Source: JBFLVN01 sp040758475
GTDB lineage: Bacteria; JAGRBM01
DNA: 14,005 nt
Direction: 5' to 3'
Assembly (NCBI GenBank): GCA_040758475.1
Contig: JBFLVN010000077.1
Span: 1 to 14,005, forward strand
The notes under the pieces are model-generated. The model did not search any database. It had not been told where the DNA came from and was given only the letters and a program-made list of their open reading frames with translations. The first letter of the stretch is position 1; the number at the start of each line of letters is the position of its first letter. Below, one piece after another: positions 1 through 6,026 of the stretch. Position numbers and translations under genes: made by a program.

Positions 1-1777
1 TAAAAAAATACTTTAGTACAATGCTCGTTAATTCTCGAAGAGGCTTCCCATCGATAGCTGCTGTGAGAGCAGGTTTGGGATCATGTTTCCATTCAGCAAT
101 GGATGAAAAAAAAGTAATACGTCTAGGAGTAAAATTCCTCCTAGTTTTTTCAGTTGCCCAATGAAGCAGCTTTATCGCTTCGTACATATTTACTACCCAC
201 CAAAATGACAATTCCAAATTTCGGAATGTTACAACGAGGTCAAGATATTTAGAATCTTGTATAAATTGGACACCGACCAATGCGGGCAGTGGTTGACTAT
301 TGGACAACACATCAAGGTCTATATTAAAAAGTCCAGCATATGCGCGTTTGCTTCCGATATTTGAAACAGCTTTATGGATCGGACTATTTTCAAGATCTTC
401 AGATAGGATTTCCCGTCCTGGGATACTAAAAAGACGAGGACCATGCGAGAAATGAAATAATGGTCTGACTTTTTTAATGCGCTTACTTACTTCTTCATCA
501 TCAATCCAACCATTGTTATTACTCGTATCAAATTCGGGATGTAGGCTTTGGAATGAATCTTTAACTTGCTCCTTGGTTGCAGGGAAATCTCCGATTCGCG
601 CTGATGGAGGGTGCATGTAGACTGGGCTATCGACGATAGATATAAAATTTTTCAGATCGGGATATGTTCTGCAATGATTTGAAATTGCTGCGTGACAATG
701 ATCCATTTGTTCTGAATAATAAATTGATGGCCAAGTAGTCGGACGTTCCCCTATTTCAGCCGAAAAAGTGCCGAATTGTTTTGGACGTCTTTCTTTAGGT
801 GAGTATTCGCGGACATCAATTTCGACGGAATAGCGCCGTTTTGCTAAATGGGATATAGAAATAATATTATACCCTAGTGGTTCCTCGTTTGGAAGGCCTG
901 AATATGCTACGCCGCCGCTTCCGGCTCCGACAATGAGAATATTTCTCGGATCATCTGCATCCCTTGGCCTCCACAATCTATCTTGGCGAACGTGACTCTG
1001 ATGCTTATGGCCATGCAATAAAATAGAGAAGTGATTCTGTGACAACCATTTTTGTAAATAGCCGGAATTAGAGATAATTGTCGAATCTGGTTTCTCCGGC
1101 GGCGCTTTTTTGCTTTGTGTGTCACCCCACCATTTTTCAGCAAATGGCAAGAGATGATGATGCATTACAAAAATTCGCGGTAACTCTGTAATATTATGAT
1201 TTTTTTCAAGTCGGTTTATATAATCTTCTATTGTGCCTAGAACTTGGGGCGAAATGAATATGGGGAGGTCTTTAGTTTTTAAATATGACGCTGAATTGAC
1301 TGTAACGATTAGGATCTTTTGGTCGACATGATGTACGCCAATCAACAGATCTCGTTCGAATTTATCATTCTTTAAAAAAGGGTATACGCTTTTCGCTCTC
1401 GTTTTATAAATACTCTTTATGAACTTGAAATAATCCAATTGGAAGTTTTGACGGCCTTGCGTCGCTGTTCGATCAACGTCGTGATTGCCAGGGCATAATA
1501 CGATTTCCGTTTTATTCCAAGTCTTTTTTATTTCATCTAAAAAAGTACAAGCGTATTTATATTCTTTTCGCTGTCCATTCCAGGTTATATCGCCGGAAAG
1601 AACCATGACATCTGGTGAGGTTTGTAGCTGCGGATCAGAAAGTAGCAGGTCTGCCAAAACGGTAGGCTGCGGGGTCCCTCGGGCCGTAGAGAATACGTGA
1701 GAACTTTTGGCCTTTTCTCCGACCGTTTTCTGCCCAAAGTGAATGTCTGAGAGGTGTAATATTTTTACGGTGCTCAT
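1..1777 (-). CDS. Metallophosphoesterase fused to a thymidylate-synthase-like domain (3' end outside window)
   Basis: An uninterrupted frame of 592 codons reads from an ATG at 1777 to the left edge with no stop. Residues 1-320 are a calcineurin-like phosphoesterase with the full two-metal set: Asp11-x-His13, Gly62-Asp63, Gly97-Asn98-His99-Asp100, a His cluster at 206-208 and Gly256-His257-x-His259. From about residue 400 the chain resembles thymidylate synthase: GPRL at 446-449, Lys477-Arg478, Gln504-Phe505, Arg519 and Asn530. The catalytic Cys position holds Ala499 and the THLY segment is absent, so methyl transfer is unlikely. I infer a hydrolase of a nucleotide, cyclic nucleotide or nucleic acid with a nucleotide-binding module. 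No signal peptide or membrane segment is visible, so it is probably cytosolic. The start follows a weak GGTGA ribosome site, 36 bp after the radical SAM gene. The phosphoesterase call is firm; the C-terminal assignment is by eye; substrate unknown. Confidence 0.85.
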   Translation of the reverse strand, partial: MSTVKILHLSDIHFGQKTVGEKAKSSHVFSTARGTPQPTVLADLLLSDPQLQTSPDVMVLSGDITWNGQRKEYKYACTFLDEIKKTWNKTEIVLCPGNHDVDRTATQGRQNFQLDYFKFIKSIYKTRAKSVYPFLKNDKFERDLLIGVHHVDQKILIVTVNSASYLKTKDLPIFISPQVLGTIEDYINRLEKNHNITELPRIFVMHHHLLPFAEKWWGDTQSKKAPPEKPDSTIISNSGYLQKWLSQNHFSILLHGHKHQSHVRQDRLWRPRDADDPRNILIVGAGSGGVAYSGLPNEEPLGYNIISISHLAKRRYSVEIDVREYSPKERRPKQFGTFSAEIGERPTTWPSIYYSEQMDHCHAAISNHCRTYPDLKNFISIVDSPVYMHPPSARIGDFPATKEQVKDSFQSLHPEFDTSNNNGWIDDEEVSKRIKKVRPLFHFSHGPRLFSIPGREILSEDLENSPIHKAVSNIGSKRAYAGLFNIDLDVLSNSQPLPALVGVQFIQDSKYLDLVVTFRNLELSFWWVVNMYEAIKLLHWATEKTRRNFTPRRITFFSSIAEWKHDPKPALTAAIDGKPLRELTSIVLKYFF

Positions 1778-1813
1778 TGTTGATGTCACCGATTATAATA
1801 TAATATCACTGAG

Positions 1814-2647
1814 TTAATATGAAATATTTCTGTTAATGTAGTTGGCCGTACGTAACGATACGGGCAATTGATCGCGGTGATGCCGCTGATCTTCTCTGGG
1901 ATAGAGTTGACCATGAACATCCATGAAGGCTGGGCACCATGAGTCACGTATATTGTGGTAACTGTTTAACTCGATACTTTTACGTATAGCAGAACTGATG
2001 ATTAATTCGTGAGGAGTTTTTTTATCAATTAATGAGAGTAGATCATTCTTGAATTTATTATAATTTAACGGAACATGCCGAGAAGCGCGTCCTTGGCTTG
2101 CGAGAGCTATTATATGTAAGCGAGAAGCGCCGAGGCATTGAGCCAGATCAGAAAGTGGTAGCAATTGATTCTCGATTATTGGAACATGATGAATTCCGAG
2201 GGGAATTCCAAGTTCAACAATCCGTCTAGCGGATTCAAGGGTTGCTTTTAAACTGCCATCAACGCAGGTAATGGAATCATGCTCTGATTCATTTGTGGAA
2301 TAAACACTTAGGTCAATTCGTGAAATTCCATATTCTTTCGCGCGTAGCAATTTTCCGACAGGCAGAGGGGAAATCGATGAGTCGCCTTTGGTGGCGCCAG
2401 ATGAATACATTACTACATTTTCAGAATTTGATCTTGCTGTATTCAATATTCGAAATAGATCAGAATGTTCAAATGGTTCTCCACCGGAAAGATACACTTC
2501 TTTGAATTGGGGAGCGGTCGAGAAGAAGTTGCACAAAAGTTCGGCATCAATTTCTGCGCGACGAAAGGGTGACGCATTGGCACTACAGTGAATACACAAT
2601 AGGGGGCAAGTTATTGTTAATTCGACACATATAGTATCGATTTTCAT
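1814..2647 (-). CDS. Radical SAM protein with a degenerate C-terminal cluster-binding region
   Basis: A 277-residue protein. Cys14-x3-Cys18-x2-Cys21 is the radical SAM motif that binds the [4Fe-4S] cluster cleaving S-adenosylmethionine. Ser54-Gly-Gly-Glu-Pro58 is the SAM-binding GGEP motif. A partial TIM-barrel pattern follows to about residue 190. Near the C-terminus, Cys238 with VHGQLYP (244-250) resembles the start of a SPASM/twitch auxiliary-cluster motif, but the expected next Cys is Arg251 and no Cys follows. A one-base frame change there exposes a more family-like tail (see findings). The gene is A+T-rich like the next gene and lies 36 bp upstream of it, so the two probably form one operon. 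No ribosome site is visible before the ATG; the message may be leaderless. It is not a viperin by its Cys motif surroundings. The enzyme class is firm; the substrate (nucleotide or peptide) is unknown. Confidence 0.85.
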   Translation of the reverse strand: MKIDTICVELTITCPLLCIHCSANASPFRRAEIDAELLCNFFSTAPQFKEVYLSGGEPFEHSDLFRILNTARSNSENVVMYSSGATKGDSSISPLPVGKLLRAKEYGISRIDLSVYSTNESEHDSITCVDGSLKATLESARRIVELGIPLGIHHVPIIENQLLPLSDLAQCLGASRLHIIALASQGRASRHVPLNYNKFKNDLLSLIDKKTPHELIISSAIRKSIELNSYHNIRDSWCPAFMDVHGQLYPREDQRHHRDQLPVSLRTANYINRNISY

Positions 2648-2653
2648 AAGTTA

Positions 2654-2682
2654 ATTTTATAGAATTTTGCATACCCTTGCAA
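2654..2682 (-). promoter_or_regulatory. Putative promoter and palindromic operator of the radical SAM/phosphoesterase operon
   Basis: Reading the minus strand, TTGCAA (2682-2677) and TATAAA (2661-2656) could be -35 and -10 boxes, with a short 15-bp spacer. The -35 box sits in the inverted repeat TTGCA-6-TGCAA (2667-2682), a possible repressor site. Transcription would begin within a few bases of the ATG at 2647, consistent with the lack of a Shine-Dalgarno sequence. The evidence is only motif shape in A+T-rich DNA, so chance is a real alternative. Confidence 0.35.
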
Positions 2683-2703
2683 TATATTAAAGATGTTCCC
2701 CCC

Positions 2704-3801
2704 TCACCCCGTCCAAGCGCTCTTCCGGTTCTTTAGTAGCTCGTAGATCATCTCCTGGATGGTCGCGCGAGATTCTTCGGTGATCTGGTTGATGAGAATT
2801 TCATCGTCCAGGGCTTTCTTTCCGTGTTTGGAGAGGTCGATGGGCGGGCCGATCTTGATGTTCCATTTGGTCGGGAAGGGAACGAGCCCCAGGGGCCCCA
2901 GGGCCGGCCAGGTGGGGGTGATGGGCAGGTAGGGAAGCCCGATCGCTCTCGCGGTGGCGGTGAGCTTTCCGATCATGGGCATGGTCTCTTCGGCCCCCAC
3001 GACGGCGACCGGGATGAGCGGCGCGCCCGAGGAAAGCGCGAGGCGCACGAAGCCGCCGCGGCCAAAACGCTGCACCTGGTAGCGCTCTTTGTAATACTTC
3101 GAAATCCCCTTGGCCCCTTCGGGGAAAACGCCCACCACGTCGCCCTGCTTTAGGAGCCGCCGCGCGTTTTCCCGCGAGGCACGGACGAGGCCCATGCGCG
3201 AGAGGAAGGGCGCGAGGAAAGGGACGGTCATGAAGAGGTCTTCGACCAGGAACCGGGGCTGCCGCTTCTCGGGATGCTCCCGCCGGACGGCTTTCGAAAT
3301 CATGATGGCGTCCCAGGGGAGGGTGCCCGAGTGGTTCGAGAAGAGGATGGCCGCGCCCCGGTGGGGGACGTGGTCCATCCCCTCCACTTCGACGCGCCAG
3401 TAGCGCTCGTAGAGGAAATCGAGGAAAGGCTCTAGGCGCTTTAAATACTCCGGGTCCATCCCGAAGCCGTCCACTTCGAGGGAGCGGCCTTCCAAAAGGC
3501 GGCGGTTCACCGTGTCGCGCAAGTATTCTGGCGTGAGAAACCCGGTCACCTTCGAAAGGCGGTCCAGCACGGGGGAGACGTATTTGTACCGGACTTCGGG
3601 CGTGCGCCAGTCGGCGGTGCCGCTCTTCTTGGCCTCTTCGATGGCGCTATCGAGCGCCCGGACGAGCTCCCCCCGGACGAGGGTCCGGTTCCCCTGGACG
3701 TCGGAATAATCGAAGAGTTCGAGAAGCTCGCCGCGGAGCGAACGGAGGAGCTCTTCGACGGAGGCGCCTTCCCGGTCCTTGCCGCGTGATTCGCTGGGCA
3801 T
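2704..3801 (-). CDS. Lysophospholipid/glycerolipid acyltransferase family protein
   Basis: A PlsC-like acyltransferase, expected to move a fatty acyl group from acyl-CoA or acyl-ACP to a lysophospholipid or similar alcohol at the inner membrane. From the ATG at 3801 the protein has 365 residues. The catalytic block reads SNHSGTLPWD (about residues 155-164), with His and Asp six residues apart rather than the four of classical PlsC. The VFPEG motif (about 225-229) and the FGRGGFVRLAL stretch after it are clear substrate-pocket features. The first about 130 residues are a charged helical extension, longer than in minimal PlsC proteins. A TTG at 3810 would add MIP. An AGGGG ribosome site lies 3 bases before the TTG and 12 before the ATG, so the start is ambiguous. 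Composition matches the G+C-rich genome, in contrast to the neighbour downstream. Family call is firm; exact acceptor unknown. Confidence 0.85.
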   Translation of the reverse strand: MPSESRGKDREGASVEELLRSLRGELLELFDYSDVQGNRTLVRGELVRALDSAIEEAKKSGTADWRTPEVRYKYVSPVLDRLSKVTGFLTPEYLRDTVNRRLLEGRSLEVDGFGMDPEYLKRLEPFLDFLYERYWRVEVEGMDHVPHRGAAILFSNHSGTLPWDAIMISKAVRREHPEKRQPRFLVEDLFMTVPFLAPFLSRMGLVRASRENARRLLKQGDVVGVFPEGAKGISKYYKERYQVQRFGRGGFVRLALSSGAPLIPVAVVGAEETMPMIGKLTATARAIGLPYLPITPTWPALGPLGLVPFPTKWNIKIGPPIDLSKHGKKALDDEILINQITEESRATIQEMIYELLKNRKSAWTG

Positions 3802-3828
3802 GGGAATCAAAAGCCCCTAGAAAAGATT

Positions 3829-3975
3829 AGCCACGGATGAACACCGATGGACACAGATGCTGGAGAGAAGCAGGGATTTGTCATTCCGAGCGCAGCGAGG
3901 AATCTCTCCGTCCAGAGATTCCTCGGCCTTCGGCCTCGGAATGACATCTGTGTTCATCTGTGTTTATCGGTGGCT
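3829..3975. repeat. Nested inverted-repeat element (MITE/REP-like)
   Basis: The outer arms, 3829-3859 and 3945-3975, are inverted repeats of 31 bp with 27 matches. Inside lies a second pair: a TCATTCCGAG...GAGGAATCTCT arm (about 3880-3907) and its complement (about 3914-3944), around a six-base centre. The whole unit could fold into a long cruciform or RNA hairpin. Both arm types look like sequence families I remember as highly repeated between genes in environmental bacterial genomes, which suggests a non-autonomous mobile or REP-like element. It sits between the phasin-like gene and the acyltransferase gene, 14 bp beyond the phasin-like stop, and has no coding capacity. Copy number cannot be tested here. 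It may also attenuate read-through between the genes. Confidence 0.8.
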
Positions 3976-3989
3976 TGTATTTTCTGCCG

Positions 3990-4313
3990 TTACGCCGCGC
4001 CGGAGCGGGTTTTGAGAGAGTCTTCGACCTGCCGGGCGAGGCGGGAGATGCGGTTGTCCAAATCCGAGAGGCTCTTGGCGAGGTCCTTCACTTTTCCGGC
4101 GACGGCCTCCATTTCCTTGCGGTCGGGGAGGTTGAACTGGCGGTAGTAATCCTGGAGGCGCTTGTCGACCTGGTTCCTGGCCTGGGTGGCGATGTCGAGG
4201 GCTTGTACGAGGGCTTCCGTGAACTGCTTGTTCTGGAGGAGTTCGGCGGCGAACTGGGTGAGCTGCTTTTCGCTGCGCTTCATGAGGTCTTCGGCGATGT
4301 CTTTGAGGGCCAT
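3990..4313 (-). CDS. Phasin-like / PhaE-like small helical coiled-coil protein
   Basis: A 107-residue, mostly helical and strongly charged protein with no membrane segment or signal peptide. Residues about 20-60 form an amphipathic helix rich in Gln and Ala. Residues about 65-103 show heptad spacing of Val, Leu and Ile typical of a coiled coil (KVKDLAKSLSDLDNRISRL and onward). This architecture is common in phasin-like proteins and PHA-synthase partner subunits, which coat or regulate polyhydroxyalkanoate granules, but no PHA enzyme gene is in the window. The ATG has a strong GGAGGA ribosome site six bases upstream. The gene is divergent from glpX. It could equally be a small cytoplasmic coiled-coil protein of other function. 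The gene is certain; the product name is tentative. Confidence 0.7.
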   Translation of the reverse strand: MALKDIAEDLMKRSEKQLTQFAAELLQNKQFTEALVQALDIATQARNQVDKRLQDYYRQFNLPDRKEMEAVAGKVKDLAKSLSDLDNRISRLARQVEDSLKTRSGAA

Positions 4314-4454
4314 GGTCTCTCCTCCGGGATTGGGCCGAAAGGCCCGCGGGGAGGAATAGGTGAGCCCCGGAGGCGGAAAATGTCAAGAATGGCACCCTTG
4401 GCATAAAAACCCCCGGCAATTAGTCTCCCCCATCCTTTTGGGAGGCGTTTTTCG
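4314..4454. promoter_or_regulatory. Divergent promoter region between the phasin-like gene and glpX
   Basis: Both flanking genes start outward from this interval. On the minus strand a perfect TTGACA (4386-4381) could be the -35 box for the phasin-like gene, but no good -10 box lies at 17 bp; CCTATT is 20 bp away. On the plus strand TTGGCA (4398-4403) and TAGTCT (4421-4426) are spaced 17 bp apart ahead of glpX. The 5' leader of the phasin-like gene contains a GGGCC-GAAA-GGCCC hairpin (4332-4345). The divergent arrangement is firm; the individual boxes are guesses. Confidence 0.4.
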
Positions 4455-5420
4455 ATGGATCGCAACCTCGCCCTCGAAGTCGTGCGCGTGACCGAGGCGG
4501 CCGCCCTTTCGGCAAGCCGCTGGATGGGCCGGGGCGACGAAACGAGCGCCGACCAGGCCGCCGTCACCGCCATGCGGGAGGCCTTTTCCTCCGTGGCCAT
4601 GCGGGGGACGGTCGTCATCGGGGAAGGGGAGCGGGACGAGGCGCCGATGCTGTACATCGGCGAAAAAGTAGGACGGAGCGCCAATTCCGACCCGGAGATC
4701 GACATTGCACTCGACCCCCTCGAAGGCACGACCATTACCGCCCACGGGGGATCGAACGCGCTGGCCGTCATCGCATTTGCCGAGCGGGGGGGATTCCTCC
4801 ACGCCCCCGATACGTACATGAACAAGATCGCCGTGGGCCCGGGCGGGCGCGGCGCCGTCGACCTGGATGCTTCGCCCCAGGACAATATTAGGAAACTCGC
4901 CAAAGCCTTGGGCAAAGATCAGCGGGACGTGACCGCCATTATCCTCGATCGCCCTCGGCACAAGGATTTGATCGAGAAAGTCCGCTCCACCGGGGCGCGA
5001 ATCCGCCTCATCCGCGACGGCGACGTTTCGGCCGCCATCGCGACCTGCTTTCCCGAGACGGGCATCGACATCCTCTTCGGCATCGGCGGCGCCCCCGAAG
5101 GGGTGCTGGCGGCGGCAGCGCTCCGGTGCGTGGAGGGGGAAATCCAAGGAAGGCTCGAATTCCGGAACGACGAGGAAAAGGCCCGGGCGAAAAAAATGGG
5201 GATCTCGGACCTGGCGAAAAAGTACACGACCGAAGAACTCGCCAAGGGGAACGTGATGTTCGCCGCCACGGGCGTAACAGACGGGGATTTCTTAAAAGGC
5301 GTTCGCTACACGGCCACGGGCGCCGTGACCCATTCGGTCGTCATGCGCTCGGCCACCCGGACGCTCCGCTTCATCGAAGGGCGCCATCACTTCGAGCACA
5401 AAGCCCCGCCCAAGGGGTGA
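4455..5420 (+). CDS. glpX: Class II fructose-1,6-bisphosphatase GlpX
   Basis: Hydrolyses fructose 1,6-bisphosphate to fructose 6-phosphate and phosphate in gluconeogenesis (and in the Calvin cycle of autotrophs); cytosolic and metal-dependent. The 321 residues match the usual family length. Visible signatures are Asp33, the GEGERDEAPMLYIGE block (56-70) with metal-ligand Glu57, and the DIALDPLEGTT block (83-93) with Asp87 and Glu90. The FGIGGAPEGVLAAAAL block near residues 210-225 is the conserved sugar-phosphate/metal region. The C-terminal GVTDGDFLKGV segment and HSVVMRS are also typical. The ATG has a GGGAGG ribosome site nine bases upstream. A uridine-kinase-family gene starts 13 bp after the stop, so the two are probably co-transcribed. 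Nothing is truncated. Some cyanobacterial-type homologues also act on sedoheptulose bisphosphate; I cannot exclude that here. Confidence 0.95.
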   Translation: MDRNLALEVVRVTEAAALSASRWMGRGDETSADQAAVTAMREAFSSVAMRGTVVIGEGERDEAPMLYIGEKVGRSANSDPEIDIALDPLEGTTITAHGGSNALAVIAFAERGGFLHAPDTYMNKIAVGPGGRGAVDLDASPQDNIRKLAKALGKDQRDVTAIILDRPRHKDLIEKVRSTGARIRLIRDGDVSAAIATCFPETGIDILFGIGGAPEGVLAAAALRCVEGEIQGRLEFRNDEEKARAKKMGISDLAKKYTTEELAKGNVMFAATGVTDGDFLKGVRYTATGAVTHSVVMRSATRTLRFIEGRHHFEHKAPPKG

Positions 5421-5433
5421 TCGTTCCTCTCCC

Positions 5434-6024
5434 GTGAAAAAGATACCCGTCATCGCCATCGCCGGGCCTTCGGGGTCCGGGAAGAGCACCCTCTCCCGCC
5501 GGATCGAGGGGGCCTACGTCCTCGAAATGGACGAGTACTTCAAGGACTACCGGCGCACGGACTACTACCTCTCGCCCGAGTGGGACACGCCCGGTGCTTA
5601 TGAATTTCCCTTGCTCGAAACCCACGGCCGCGCCTTGGTCGAGGGGAAGAAGCAGCGCATGGCCCATTTCAATTTCGGGACGGGCTGCCGCGAAGAAGGG
5701 CCGGAGATTTCCCTCGAAGGAAAGACAGCCCTCGTCGTCGAAGGGCTCTACGGCATCCAGGTGAACCTCCCTTGGACGCTCAAGATTTTCGTCGATTGCT
5801 CCTTCATCCAGATGGTCGAGCGCTGCCTCCCGCGGGACCAGAACGAGCGGGGCCGGACGGATTTGAAAAAGATCCTCTGGATGTACGACCAGAGCTGGCG
5901 TAAGTACGACAAGGTGCTTTTTCCCCAGAAGAAAGAAGCCGACCTCGTTTTCCCCGGCGATTGGGTGGATGCACACCCGGAGAAGATCAGGGTCGAAGAG
6001 CTGCTCAAAAGGGCGGGGAAATAA
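5434..6024 (+). CDS. Uridine kinase / phosphoribulokinase-family P-loop kinase
   Basis: A 196-residue cytosolic P-loop kinase, close to the usual uridine kinase length. Features in order: Walker A GPSGSGKST (11-19); the Asp33-Glu-Tyr-Phe nucleoside-binding motif; WDTPGAYEF (50-58), equivalent to the family's FDHPxAFD motif; Glu103 after a hydrophobic strand; and the lid RDQNERGRT (134-142). The last part ends in a hydrophobic strand, ADLVFP, as in uridine kinases. The likely reaction is nucleoside phosphorylation with ATP or GTP. The adjacent glpX makes a sugar substrate such as ribulose 5-phosphate a possible alternative, although phosphoribulokinases are normally longer. The start is a GTG; the AAGGGG over the glpX stop is about 13 bases away, so translation is probably coupled. 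Its stop is only two bases from the stop of the opposing gene. Confidence 0.85.
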   Translation: MKKIPVIAIAGPSGSGKSTLSRRIEGAYVLEMDEYFKDYRRTDYYLSPEWDTPGAYEFPLLETHGRALVEGKKQRMAHFNFGTGCREEGPEISLEGKTALVVEGLYGIQVNLPWTLKIFVDCSFIQMVERCLPRDQNERGRTDLKKILWMYDQSWRKYDKVLFPQKKEADLVFPGDWVDAHPEKIRVEELLKRAGK

Positions 6025-6026
6025 CT

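Noticed and set aside
1814..2647. The radical SAM protein as a prokaryotic viperin
   Set aside because: The surroundings of its CxxxCxxC motif and its shorter C-terminus do not match the viperin pattern I know, so I left the substrate open.
4331..4345. GGGCC-GAAA-GGCCC hairpin as a terminator
   Set aside because: It lacks a following T tract and lies in the leader of the phasin-like gene; no upstream gene ends there.
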